This document shows positions 43,237-51,790 of a stretch of DNA of 64,000 bases, in pieces. Position numbers and translations under genes: made by a program. The DNA lies in assembly GCF_003367375.1 (NCBI RefSeq), contig NZ_CP031416.1, forward strand, positions 2,177,501-2,241,500, in the 5' to 3' direction. The first letter of the stretch is position 1; each line of letters starts with the position of its first letter. Origin of the DNA: Gallaecimonas mangrovi. Its GTDB lineage: Bacteria; Pseudomonadota; Gammaproteobacteria; Enterobacterales; Gallaecimonadaceae. The notes under the pieces were generated by a model that saw nothing but the letters and a program-made list of their open reading frames with translations, had not been told where the DNA came from and searched no databases.

Positions 43237-43916
43237 ACCGCTCTTAAATCCTCAAGCAGCTCACCTGCAGCCAAGGCTTCAGCTTCATGGCCCGATTCGC
43301 GCCAGATTTCAGCAAGGGCCTCTTTGTACCATTGCTCCATGGCTGGCAGCGCCAAAATACGGGCACTGTAATCCGCTAACGCGCCATCAAGGCCAATGCC
43401 ATAGGTTTTAAATCGCGACACCACCGGGGCAAAAAAGGCGTCCATGGCAGTAAAATGGGCGCCGGCTAAAAAAGGCCCGCCGAAGCGGCTTAGCCCTTCT
43501 AACCACAGCGCCTTAATACGCTCAATATCACTGTCTAACGCTGCCGCTATACCATAGAGGCGAATACGCACACCGCAATTCATGCCACAAACCGTGCGAA
43601 GGGCGCTAAAGCCCGAATGCATTTCGCAGCAGGCACTGCGGGCAAAGGCTCTGGCCGTGGCGTCTTTGGGCCAAACACCAGGATAATGCTCAGCTAAGTA
43701 TTCGGTAATGGCCAAGCTGTCCCAGATCACCCGCTGGCCATCCACAAGGCACGGCACCCGGCCGGTAGGTGAAAAAGCGCGAAATGCCGCATAGCTGGAA
43801 CCTTCAGCCAACGGCATTAACACTTCTTTAAAAGGAATGGCCAGTTCCTTGGCGAGTAACCAGGGCCGCAGTGACCAGGACGAGTAATTTTTGTTGGTGA
43901 TATAAAGCTGCAACAT
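43233..43916 (-). CDS. Glutathione S-transferase family protein
   Basis: The 227-residue protein has an N-terminal thioredoxin-like domain (LYITNKNYSSWSLRPWLLAK, with Ser12-13 as candidate catalytic residues, then TGRVPCLVDGQRVIWDSLAI carrying the cis-Pro and glutathione-binding region). An all-helical C-terminal domain follows. It conjugates or reduces with glutathione in the cytoplasm. It sits between a small acidic protein gene and the overlapping acetyltransferase gene. Confidence 0.87.
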   Translation of the reverse strand: MLQLYITNKNYSSWSLRPWLLAKELAIPFKEVLMPLAEGSSYAAFRAFSPTGRVPCLVDGQRVIWDSLAITEYLAEHYPGVWPKDATARAFARSACCEMHSGFSALRTVCGMNCGVRIRLYGIAAALDSDIERIKALWLEGLSRFGGPFLAGAHFTAMDAFFAPVVSRFKTYGIGLDGALADYSARILALPAMEQWYKEALAEIWRESGHEAEALAAGELLEDLRAV

Positions 43917-43937
43917 GGGGCCTCCTTGGCGCCTTGT

Positions 43938-44210
43938 CTATGCTTGGTCATCCATCCAGGGCATCTCGGGCAACAGCGCCAGATGCTCGGCGTAACGTTG
44001 GTGGTTAAAAGGCTGGCCATGCTCGACAACATCAATGATTTCCAGCGACAAGGCGCAGGCGATGTGCTCAATGGCTTCGTCCCTGTCCATGCCTTTCATC
44101 GTTAATCGAAGCAAGGTTTCCTTGACCTTAACCGGTTCATTATCAGCCAGTTGATTCTCAACAATTTCAATAAGTTCTTCTTGGTCGAATGGCTGTTCTT
44201 GCTGGGTCAT
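43938..44210 (-). CDS. Small acidic helical protein
   Basis: The 90-residue protein (EELIEIVENQLADNEPVKVK, MKGMDRDEAIEHIACALSLE, ending LPEMPWMDDQA) has a strongly acidic, helical composition and no signal peptide. It is upstream of the GST gene by 21 bases in the same direction, so it is probably the first gene of that operon. No family is recognised with certainty. Confidence 0.7.
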   Translation of the reverse strand: MTQQEQPFDQEELIEIVENQLADNEPVKVKETLLRLTMKGMDRDEAIEHIACALSLEIIDVVEHGQPFNHQRYAEHLALLPEMPWMDDQA

Positions 44211-44266
44211 AAGGCATCACAAATGGGTAAGTGAACGCCTATGATGCGCGATAGCGTAAATGCACG

Positions 44267-44686
44267 CTAGCGGTTGCGGCATTTTTCTAATAGTGCCACT
44301 AAGGCGGCTTTGTCATTACTCTCTAAAGGACTAAACACCTGCCGGTAAGCATCGGCCCTGGCCTTTTTCACTTTCGCCAGAAGCTGCTTGCCGTCAGCAG
44401 ATAGCGCCAGTATTTGCCGACGGCCATCGTTTGGGTCTGTATGGCGGGTTACCCAGCCTTGAGCCACGAGCGCAGCAAGATGGCGGGTCACGGTGGCCTT
44501 GTCACGCCCCGCAACAGTGCCAAGCTGGCGGGCACAACTGCCAGGGCGATCACTTATCAAGACCAATAGCTGGCTTTGCGGGCCGGAAAGATGAATAGAT
44601 GCTTGAGACAGATAATGGTGAATATGCTGGCGCAGGGCATTATTGATAGCGCCCAGCGCAATTTCTAAAGAGGGACTGTTTTGCAT
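44267..44686 (-). CDS. MarR family transcriptional regulator
   Basis: The 139-residue winged-helix protein has the MarR DNA-binding core SCARQLGTVAGRDKATVTRH and the wing VTRHTDPNDGRRQILALSAD. It is divergent from an MFS drug-efflux gene across 86 bases with a palindrome, so it probably represses that pump until an inhibitor binds. Confidence 0.9.
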   Translation of the reverse strand: MQNSPSLEIALGAINNALRQHIHHYLSQASIHLSGPQSQLLVLISDRPGSCARQLGTVAGRDKATVTRHLAALVAQGWVTRHTDPNDGRRQILALSADGKQLLAKVKKARADAYRQVFSPLESNDKAALVALLEKCRNR

Positions 44687-44707
44687 GGTAACCCATCTGT
44701 TAAAATG

Positions 44708-44722
44708 GTTGATTACCTCAAC
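44708..44722. promoter_or_regulatory. Candidate MarR operator
   Basis: The palindrome GTTGA-TTACC-TCAAC lies mid-way in the marR/MFS divergent region. MarR proteins bind such 15-20 bp dyads. Confidence 0.45.
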
Positions 44723-44772
44723 TATCTTAAAGAAGCACCGGTGCTGTCAATCAGCGCCAAAAGGACAAGCAT

Positions 44773-45963
44773 TTGAGTAACCAGCAAACCCATTCACACC
44801 CTAATTTAACCTTCGCCGTGTTGCTGGCGATGACCATGGCACTTGGACCACTGGCGCTCGACACCTACTTGCCGGCGTTTCCTGCGATGGCCCATGACTT
44901 GGCCACCAGTGTCGGCCAAGTGTCACTAAGCATTTCCACTTATGTGTTTGTGCTGGCATTCGGCCAACTGGTAGCGGGCCCCCTTTCCGACCGTTTTGGC
45001 CGCGCCGCCATCATGCTATTGGGTTTGGTTATTTTTGCCATTGCCAGCGGCTTATTAAGCACGGTGCAATCGGTCCCCATGCTATTGGCACTGCGAGCAG
45101 TGCAGGCTTTTGGCGGCGGCTGGGCTCTGGTTTGCGTTCCCGCCTTGGTGCGTGACCGGCTACATGGCCGGGAAGCGGCCAAGTTTTTTAGCCTTATAGG
45201 CCTTATTATGGTGGTTGCGCCGGCTCTGGCCCCCAGCTTGGGTAGTGCGCTGCTGGTACACTTCTCTTGGCCGAGCATTTTCGTCTTTCTATGCGCCTAT
45301 GCGGTGATGATGGTCGTGCTACTAAAAAGCCTGGTGTTTGTGAACGGTTTTGGTAACGCCAAACCTCACCAGCCCGCCACCAATGTCTGGAAGCGTTACC
45401 GCGCGGTGTTTTCAGTGCGCCCTGCCCTTCGCTATATGTGCATTCAGGCCCTGGCCTTTTCGGTGATGATGCTTTTTATCACCCATGCCTCTTTTATCTA
45501 TCAGCAACACTTTAACGCCACTCCCAGTGAATTTGCTTTGCTGTTTGGCGCCAATATTGTGGTGATGCTGGTGATGAACCTGACCAACCGTAAGTTGCTG
45601 AACCATTTTCATGCCCACCAGATATTGAAATTTAGCCTTAGCTTGCAAGGCTTAGGGATTGTGTTGTTGCTATTGGTCATGGTGTTTAAACCCTCGCTCT
45701 GGCTGTTTTTACCAGCCATGATGCTGACAGTCGGTGCCATGGGGGCTATTACGCCCAACCTGCAAGCCTGCTTTATGGAATTTTTCACCGAAAATAGCGG
45801 CACCGCCGCGGCGGTATTGGGCGCTTTGCAGTTTCTTTTTGCCGGGTTAGTGTCTGCCGCATCATCGCTTTTGCCAGAGAAGGTGATTGCCATCGTGTTG
45901 GCGCAGGGTATTTGTTCGTTATTGTGTTTATTGCTCATTTGGCAGCGACAGTCACAGCATTAA
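44773..45963 (+). CDS. MFS drug transporter, Bcr/CflA family
   Basis: The 396-residue protein starts at TTG with AAGGACA upstream. Twelve hydrophobic helices are visible. The family features are LALDTYLPAFPAMAHDLATS near 28 and the MFS loop GPLSDRFGRAAIMLLGL near 73. It exports drugs or metabolites at the inner membrane in exchange for protons. Paired with the divergent MarR repressor. Confidence 0.9.
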   Translation: MSNQQTHSHPNLTFAVLLAMTMALGPLALDTYLPAFPAMAHDLATSVGQVSLSISTYVFVLAFGQLVAGPLSDRFGRAAIMLLGLVIFAIASGLLSTVQSVPMLLALRAVQAFGGGWALVCVPALVRDRLHGREAAKFFSLIGLIMVVAPALAPSLGSALLVHFSWPSIFVFLCAYAVMMVVLLKSLVFVNGFGNAKPHQPATNVWKRYRAVFSVRPALRYMCIQALAFSVMMLFITHASFIYQQHFNATPSEFALLFGANIVVMLVMNLTNRKLLNHFHAHQILKFSLSLQGLGIVLLLLVMVFKPSLWLFLPAMMLTVGAMGAITPNLQACFMEFFTENSGTAAAVLGALQFLFAGLVSAASSLLPEKVIAIVLAQGICSLLCLLLIWQRQSQH

Positions 45964-45989
45964 AAAAGGCGGCTAAGGCCGCCTTTTTT
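45962..45989. terminator. Bidirectional intrinsic terminator
   Basis: AAAAAAGGCGGC-taag-GCCGCCTTTTTT lies between the convergent MFS and MetX-fold hydrolase genes. Confidence 0.9.
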
Positions 45990-47100
45990 AATCGAGAAAG
46001 GCTTTGATTAATTCACTTTCAGAGGCAATAGAGGCGATGCCATCCAGGTGCCCCCAACAACCGTCAACCTCTTGATAATGGGTTAGTTTGTCGGCAGCGG
46101 CTAATTGCTCGTAGCACTGCCTGGCCAGATAAGGCATCAACAAGCGGTCATGCCTTGCAGGCAGAAACAGCGTTTTCGCCCGAAGCTTTTCGAGGTTTTC
46201 AGCCAAGGTGCCTTCAAAACCGGCCAAGAAATTCTGCGAAGCCCTTACCAAATACAAAATGCTATTAGCATCAACAAATTCGGCTTTGGCCGTCATGGTG
46301 GCCAGAAGCTGGTCTACACACTGATGGCGGGCACGAATATCTTGCCTTGGCGCTGCCTCGCTGGGCGGCGCATAAAGGCGATTAAAGCTGCTGGGATAGG
46401 TTGCGTCATAAAAAATAGACGCCATGGCCCTGGCAATACCGGCAAGAGGCTGACCGTCGTCGTAATAGTGACCATCCTGCCAGGCCGGGTCGCTTTTTAC
46501 TCCGTCACTCCAGCGCTCAAGGCCACAGACCGTCCAGGCATCAAGCTGGCCAGCACCAATCACACTTATCATCCGGGAAACCCAGTCAGGGTATCGCACC
46601 GCCCATTCAAGGGCCTGAAATGCACCGGATGAGGGCCCAGCAACCGCGTGCAAATGGCCAATACCCAAGCTTTCCAGCAGCGCTTTTTGCACATTAACCA
46701 AATCGCCAATGGCATAGACCGGAAAATCCAGCCCGTAAGGTTTTGCCGTTGCCGGGTTAATTGATGCGGGCCCGGTAGTAACAACATCGGGGCTAAAGGG
46801 CTGCAAGTTGCAAAGGCTATCCATACTGAGCACGTAAAAACGGTCAGTGTCGATGGCTTTACCCGGCCCGATAATGCTATCCCAATAGCCCGCTTCGGCA
46901 TCGCTTTGGCGATAACGGCCAGCTGCGTGAGAATTGCCGGAAAAATGGTGGGTTATCAGTACTGCATTGGATTTATCGGCATTGAGCTGGCCGTAGGCCT
47001 CCCAGCCCAGCGCTACTTGGGGTAATACAGCCCCGTTGACGAGGCTGAAATTGGCGGTCGTAAACCGCTGTTTTTGCACCCAAGGTAGCGCCTTCGTCAT
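45988..47100 (-). CDS. Alpha/beta hydrolase of the homoserine O-acetyltransferase (MetX) fold
   Basis: The 370-residue protein follows MetX in length and order: FSLVNGAVLPQVALGWEAYG, VLITHHFSGNSHAAGRY (oxyanion region), YAIGDLVNVQKALLESLGIG, and a final helix after GCWGHLDGIASIA (catalytic His). The nucleophile elbow is AGPSSGAFQALEWAVRYP instead of the MetX GGSxGGMQALEW, so the Ser is kept but the glycines around it differ. A true acetyltransferase role in methionine synthesis is therefore doubtful; a hydrolase role is as likely. It lies 13 bases after a GntP-type permease gene and shares its transcript. Confidence 0.8.
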   Translation of the reverse strand: MTKALPWVQKQRFTTANFSLVNGAVLPQVALGWEAYGQLNADKSNAVLITHHFSGNSHAAGRYRQSDAEAGYWDSIIGPGKAIDTDRFYVLSMDSLCNLQPFSPDVVTTGPASINPATAKPYGLDFPVYAIGDLVNVQKALLESLGIGHLHAVAGPSSGAFQALEWAVRYPDWVSRMISVIGAGQLDAWTVCGLERWSDGVKSDPAWQDGHYYDDGQPLAGIARAMASIFYDATYPSSFNRLYAPPSEAAPRQDIRARHQCVDQLLATMTAKAEFVDANSILYLVRASQNFLAGFEGTLAENLEKLRAKTLFLPARHDRLLMPYLARQCYEQLAAADKLTHYQEVDGCWGHLDGIASIASESELIKAFLD

Positions 47101-47113
47101 ATTTAGCTCCGCG

Positions 47114-48412
47114 TTAGAACCAATTAAATAGGGCGATAGCCAACATCACGCCCAGCACCGGCACCACCACTGTGAGCGCCGCTAATGGCCAGTAAGCATC
47201 TTGATGGCGCTCACCGCAAATCGCCCTGATGGTGGTCACCACGTAGCCATTATGCGGCAGAGAGTCCAAAGCCCCTGAGGAAATAGCCACCACCCGGTGC
47301 AGTGCGCTTGGGTCTACCCCTAACTGCAAGTAATGGGGGGCAATAGCCGGTAAGGCAATCGCCTGACCGCCTGACGCCGACCCCGTTAACCCAGCAATGG
47401 CAGAGACCGCCACCGAAGCGCCAATTAATTCGTTGCCGGGCAGCGATGTCATGGCATCAACCACCATCTGGAAGGCGGGTGATAGTTTGGCAACGGCGCC
47501 AAACCCCACCACGGCAGCGGTATTACCAATGGCCACCAAAGCGCCGGTAGCCGCCAGCGACATGGCCTGTTGCTGGTTACGAAAATGCTTAAAGTTAACC
47601 AGCCATAAGGTACCCACACCACCGGCCAGGGCCACGATAAGCGCAGCTTGCGCCAGACTGTTATGCAGCCAATAAGACAGCGCCAATACCACCAGCAACG
47701 GCAAAATGCCGGTCCAGGCAGCGGGCAACTCGCGCTCGTCTAGCTGTACGTCCCCTTCCCTTTCTTCAAAGTGTTCGCCTCTAGCAATGGCTTTTTTCAG
47801 CATGTGATGAAGCCACCAGTAGCCAAGGCCCATCATAAAGACGGCAACCACCAACGACACCTGCCAACCAGCATAAGGGCTGGTATGCAGGTACTTAATG
47901 GGGATCCAGTTTTGAATTTCAGGCGAGCCCGCCGAGGTCATGGTGAAGGTAACGGAGCCAAATGCCAGCGCCGCCGGAATAAAGCGCCGGGGTAAATTTG
48001 CATCCTTAAACAGCGACAGCGCCACCGGATACACCGAAAAAGCTGCCACAAACAGCGATACGCCGCCGTAAGTGAGTACCGCACAAGCCAAAACCACGGC
48101 TAACGCGGCGTGCTTGGGGCCAAGCTTGTTAATAATGGCCCTGGCGACACTTTCCGCGGCGCCGGTGTCTTCCATGAATTTGCCGAACATCGAGCCGAGC
48201 AAAAACATTAAAAACCAGGCTGAAACAAAGCCACCAAAGCCATTCATGTAGCCAGTGACAAAGTCGTGTTGGCCACCGTGCCAGAACGGCACACCGCCGG
48301 TGAACGCCACCAACAAGGCGCAAAGCGGTGCACTAAGAAAAAGGTTCATTCCCCGCATAGTAAGCCAGATGAGTCCCCCAAGACCCACCAGTAAGCCAAT
48401 CAAACTGAGCAT
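47114..48412 (-). CDS. GntP family permease
   Basis: The protein has 432 residues from the ATG 48410-48412 (GGGAAGAACTT upstream). It has twelve or more hydrophobic helices with the GntP features LLGSMFGKFMEDTGAAESVA, YGGVSLFVAAFSVYPVAL, the SAGSPEIQNWIP loop and ASGGQAIALPAIAPHY. The family imports gluconate and other hydroxy acids, including 3-hydroxybutyrate, with protons. Location beside bdhA and scoAB makes a short hydroxy acid such as 3-hydroxybutyrate a reasonable guess. A terminator separates it from bdhA, so it has its own promoter. Confidence 0.88.
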   Translation of the reverse strand: MLSLIGLLVGLGGLIWLTMRGMNLFLSAPLCALLVAFTGGVPFWHGGQHDFVTGYMNGFGGFVSAWFLMFLLGSMFGKFMEDTGAAESVARAIINKLGPKHAALAVVLACAVLTYGGVSLFVAAFSVYPVALSLFKDANLPRRFIPAALAFGSVTFTMTSAGSPEIQNWIPIKYLHTSPYAGWQVSLVVAVFMMGLGYWWLHHMLKKAIARGEHFEEREGDVQLDERELPAAWTGILPLLVVLALSYWLHNSLAQAALIVALAGGVGTLWLVNFKHFRNQQQAMSLAATGALVAIGNTAAVVGFGAVAKLSPAFQMVVDAMTSLPGNELIGASVAVSAIAGLTGSASGGQAIALPAIAPHYLQLGVDPSALHRVVAISSGALDSLPHNGYVVTTIRAICGERHQDAYWPLAALTVVVPVLGVMLAIALFNWF

Positions 48413-48501
48413 AAGTTCTTCCCTGCTGTGATTATTTTGTAAACACAGATTGCCCATTGTGGTAGGGGCTGGCTATCCGACTTAAGTCCTATCGGCAGAA
48501 A

Positions 48502-48524
48502 AAAGGCCGGTGGTACCGGCCTTT
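48502..48524 (-). terminator. Intrinsic terminator after bdhA
   Basis: AAAGGCCGG-TGGTA-CCGGCCTTT lies downstream of bdhA on the minus strand, ending the scoA-scoB-bdhA transcript. Confidence 0.75.
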
Positions 48525-48536
48525 GCAAAAATGGCG

Positions 48537-49277
48537 TTATCGGGCGGTCCAGCCGCCGTCGAGCACCAGGGTTTGAGCGGTGATATTGCGGGCAATGGCC
48601 GTGGTTAGAAACTCAGCCGTACCGGCGATTTCTTCAAGGCTAATAAAGGATTTTTTGGCCATCGGCGCCAAAAAGATCTCTTTAACCACTTGCTCTTCGG
48701 TCATGTTGTTTTCCCGGGCTTGGTCGGCAATTTGTTTGTCGACCAGCGGGGTTTTAACGTAAGCCGGGCAGATGGTGTTAACAGTGATATCGGCCTCACC
48801 CAGCTCCAGCGCCAGGGTTTTGGCAAACCCGAGCAACCCGTGCTTTGCCGAGACATAGGCAGATTTATAAGGCGATGCCACCAACGAATGGATAGAACCA
48901 ATATTGATGATGCGGCCAAAGTTTTGCTCGCGCATGGTGGGTAAAAACGCCTTGGTCATCACCATTGGGCCCACCAGCATAATATCAATCAATTGCCGCC
49001 ACTTCTCGGCGGGGAATTCCTCTAGACGGGCAACATGTTGAATACCGGCGTTATTAATAAGCACATCAATGCCACCAAGCTCTTTGGCCAAAGACTCGGC
49101 ACCAGGGCTGTCGGTGACATTAATAGCCACACCCCTGGCATTATCGAGCTTGGTTGCGGCCTCTGCCGCCTTGGCGCCGTCAAGGTCGGCCAAAATAACC
49201 TGATGCCCTGCTTTGGAAAAATGCTCGCCGATACCAAAACCGATGCCTGAGGCACCACCCGTTACCAGCACTTTCAT
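48537..49277 (-). CDS. bdhA: 3-hydroxybutyrate dehydrogenase
   Basis: The 246-residue SDR oxidises (R)-3-hydroxybutyrate to acetoacetate with NAD+. The family features are VTGGASGIGFGIGEHF near 6, VLINNAGIQHVARLEEFPAE near 78, INIGSIHSLVASPYKSAYVS (Ser and Tyr of the active site) with AKHGLLGFAK, and NTICPAYVKTPLVDKQIADQ, which is characteristic of bacterial BdhA. The ATG 49275-49277 has GGAGG at seven bases and follows the scoB stop by two bases. It is the last gene of the scoA-scoB-bdhA operon. Confidence 0.93.
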   Translation of the reverse strand: MKVLVTGGASGIGFGIGEHFSKAGHQVILADLDGAKAAEAATKLDNARGVAINVTDSPGAESLAKELGGIDVLINNAGIQHVARLEEFPAEKWRQLIDIMLVGPMVMTKAFLPTMREQNFGRIINIGSIHSLVASPYKSAYVSAKHGLLGFAKTLALELGEADITVNTICPAYVKTPLVDKQIADQARENNMTEEQVVKEIFLAPMAKKSFISLEEIAGTAEFLTTAIARNITAQTLVLDGGWTAR

Positions 49278-49279
49278 AA

Positions 49280-49936
49280 TCAAACCTCCATTTCGGGAAC
49301 ATCGTCGGCGGCAATAAGCTCACCGGCGGTTTTGTCGCGGATCTCCTGTACGCTAACCCCAGGTGCCCTTTCTTTTAATACGAAGGCGCTGTTTTCAATT
49401 TCAAAATACCCCAAGTCGGTCAGTACCTTTTTGATGCAGCCAGCACCGGTCAAAGGCAGTTCGCACTGAGGCAGTAATTTAGAGTTGCCGTGTTTGTCGG
49501 CGTGCATCATGGTGACGATGATGTTGTCGGCACCGGCCACTAAATCCATGGCGCCGCCCATGCCTTTGACCAACTTGCCAGGGATCATCCAACTGGCAAT
49601 ATTGCCGTGAATGTCCACCTCAAAGGCACCCAGCACCGTTAAGTCAACATGGCCGCCACGGATCATGGCAAAAGATTCTGCGGAGCTGAAAAAGCTCGCC
49701 CCTTTGGTGGCAGTAACGGTTTGCTTGCCGGCGTTAATCAGGTCCGGGTCAACCTTGTCTTCGGTTGGAAAAGCGCCCATTCCCAACAGGCCATTTTCCG
49801 ATTGCAACATCACGTCAATACCATCAGGGATGTAATTGGCCACCAGGGTTGGGATGCCGATACCGAGGTTAACGTAGTAGCCGTCTTTTAATTCCTTGGC
49901 GACACGGGCCGCCATTTGTTCGCGAGACAGTGCCAT
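49280..49936 (-). CDS. scoB: 3-oxoacid CoA-transferase subunit B
   Basis: The 218-residue beta subunit moves CoA from succinyl-CoA to acetoacetate. The catalytic Glu lies in MLQSENGLLGMG near 47. GYYVNLGIGIPTLVANYIPD near 20 and GGHVDLTVLGAFEVDIHGN near 110 are conserved. It follows scoA by three bases and has GGAG upstream of its ATG. The product, acetoacetyl-CoA, is cleaved to two acetyl-CoA by a thiolase not found here. Confidence 0.93.
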   Translation of the reverse strand: MALSREQMAARVAKELKDGYYVNLGIGIPTLVANYIPDGIDVMLQSENGLLGMGAFPTEDKVDPDLINAGKQTVTATKGASFFSSAESFAMIRGGHVDLTVLGAFEVDIHGNIASWMIPGKLVKGMGGAMDLVAGADNIIVTMMHADKHGNSKLLPQCELPLTGAGCIKKVLTDLGYFEIENSAFVLKERAPGVSVQEIRDKTAGELIAADDVPEMEV

Positions 49937-49939
49937 GGC

Positions 49940-50632
49940 TTAGCTCCTTACGGTCCGTTGCTCGATGCGTTTTTCAAACTGGCCTTTAATCACCCGGTCA
50001 ACATAAATACCGGGGGTATGAATAAACTCAGGGTCCAGCTCGTCAACAATCTCCTCGGCTTCGACCACGGTAATGGTGCCAGCGGTAGCCATCATTGGAT
50101 TAAAGTTCATGGCCGTTTTGCGGTAGGTCACATTGCCGAAACGGTCGGCCTGATAGGCCCGCACCAAGGAAAAGTCTGCCTTCAAGCAAGGCTCAAGCAC
50201 GTAATGCTTGCCATCAATTTCGCGGGTTTCTTTACCGTCGGCAACGGGCGTGCCGTAGCCGGTCGCGGTAAAAAAGGCAGGAATACCGGCACCGCCAGCA
50301 CGAATTTTTTCGGCTAAGGTGCCTTGGGGAGTCAGCTCCACTTCCAGCTCGCCAGAGAGCATTTGGCGCATGAATTCGGCGTTTTCACCAACGTAGGAGG
50401 CGACCATTTTTTTGATTTGCTTGGTCTGTAGCAGCAAGCCCAGCCCGAAATCATCAACACCGGCATTGTTCGAAATGCAGGTCAGGCCGGTAACACCGGT
50501 ATCGCGCATGGCATGGATAAGGCCTTCGGGGATACCGCAAAGGCCAAAGCCGCCTACCATGACTGTCATATCGTTTTGAATACCCGCCAGGGCCTCGTCG
50601 TAACTAGCAACTATCTTGTTAAACCCAGACAT
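49940..50632 (-). CDS. scoA: 3-oxoacid CoA-transferase subunit A
   Basis: The 230-residue alpha subunit starts at the ATG 50630-50632 with AAGGAGACTGTG upstream (GTG one codon earlier also possible). [20 protein letters not shown] near 24, [20 protein letters not shown] near 54 and [13 protein letters not shown]-type segment [13 protein letters not shown] near 122 are the subunit A motifs. It partners with scoB and leads the ketone-body operon. Confidence 0.93.
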   Translation of the reverse strand: MSGFNKIVASYDEALAGIQNDMTVMVGGFGLCGIPEGLIHAMRDTGVTGLTCISNNAGVDDFGLGLLLQTKQIKKMVASYVGENAEFMRQMLSGELEVELTPQGTLAEKIRAGGAGIPAFFTATGYGTPVADGKETREIDGKHYVLEPCLKADFSLVRAYQADRFGNVTYRKTAMNFNPMMATAGTITVVEAEEIVDELDPEFIHTPGIYVDRVIKGQFEKRIEQRTVRS

Positions 50633-50713
50633 CACAGTCTCCTTATGAAACTTGGGTCATGCTAGCGCCGGCCCGTTGGCGGGCGCCAGCCTACTTTAGT
50701 GTAAGGCGCACGC

Positions 50714-51679
50714 TTAAACTCCTAACCGCGCCAGTGCACTGCGAAATGCCAAACCGAACTTTTCGCCCAACTTGCGTTTGAGCTGATACTTCACTGAAAG
50801 GATGCGATGACTGCCAAGCTTGCCGGTCAGATAAGCATCGGATGTCGCGATCTCGTCAATCAGGCCTTTTTCCAGGGCATCAACCCCCAGCCAGACTTCG
50901 CCAGTAGCCACGGCATCAACGTCCAGCGCTGGCCGATACTGGCCAACATGGCGACGAAAATGCCCGTGGATAACATTAAGATCGGCCACAAACTTCTCAC
51001 GCCCCTCTTCGGTGTTTTCCCCCAACATCGACAAGGTGCGCTTAAACTTCCCTGCTGTGTGCTGCTCGTAGTCTATGTCGTGCTTTTTCAGCACTTTATG
51101 AAGGTTTGGGATACCGGCAATAACACCAATAGACCCCAACATGGCAAAAGGCGCCGCCATAATGCGATCGCCCACACAAGCCATCATGTACCCGCCGCTG
51201 GCAGCCACTTTGTCCACCGCAATGGTGAGCGGCACGCCAGCATCACGCACACGAGCCAACTGCGAGGCTGCCAAGCCATAACCATGGACCACACCGCCGG
51301 GAGATTCCAGCCGCAGCAGCACTTCGTCTTGCGGTTTTGCGACAGCTAGTACCGCGGTTACCTCTTCACGCAGTGCTTCGACTTCGTGGGCATCCATAGA
51401 GCCCTGAAAATCCAGTACAAACAGGTTAGCCTTACCGTCATCTTTCTCTTTTTTCGCCGCTTTTTCCCGTGCTTTAAGGGCTTTTTTGTCCAGCACTTCG
51501 GCTTCCAGGCGGTGGCCAAAACTCTTCAGGCGTTGACCTAAATCCGATACGGTCAGCTCACCTTTTTGACGCTGTTTTTTCATTGATAAGGCAGCGACCA
51601 CAACCAACAACACTATGATGGCGATAACCAGGGTCAGGGTTTTAGCCAGAAACAGGCCGTACTCATTCAAAAAGTCCAA
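50714..51679 (-). CDS. sohB: Inner-membrane S49 peptidase SohB
   Basis: The protein has 321 residues from the TTG at 51677-51679, chosen because MDFLNEYGLFLAKTLTLV matches the E. coli SohB N-terminus and CGGAG is eight bases upstream. A membrane anchor (residues about 8-32) is followed by the charged linker region AREKAAKKEKDDGK and a SppA-type serine protease domain. The domain has LRLESPGGVVHGYGLAASQL, the Lys in VDKVAASGGYMMACV and the Ser in MLGSIGVIAG. It cleaves membrane or periplasmic peptides. yciK lies 2.7 kb away in this genome instead of next door. Confidence 0.9.
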   Translation of the reverse strand: MDFLNEYGLFLAKTLTLVIAIIVLLVVVAALSMKKQRQKGELTVSDLGQRLKSFGHRLEAEVLDKKALKAREKAAKKEKDDGKANLFVLDFQGSMDAHEVEALREEVTAVLAVAKPQDEVLLRLESPGGVVHGYGLAASQLARVRDAGVPLTIAVDKVAASGGYMMACVGDRIMAAPFAMLGSIGVIAGIPNLHKVLKKHDIDYEQHTAGKFKRTLSMLGENTEEGREKFVADLNVIHGHFRRHVGQYRPALDVDAVATGEVWLGVDALEKGLIDEIATSDAYLTGKLGSHRILSVKYQLKRKLGEKFGLAFRSALARLGV

Positions 51680-51745
51680 ATCCACTACTCCGTGACTTCC
51701 AACGCATTGAGTGTAAAACAAAACTAAAAATATATTGTAAAACAA

Positions 51746-51771
51746 AACACCCGGCCAGAGGGCCGGGTGTT
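51746..51771 (-). terminator. Intrinsic terminator of the lipase gene
   Basis: AACACCCGGCC-AGAG-GGCCGGGTGTT, an 11-bp GC-rich stem downstream of the lipase stop codon. Confidence 0.85.
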
Positions 51772-51790
51772 AAACAGTTTAAGGTAACGA

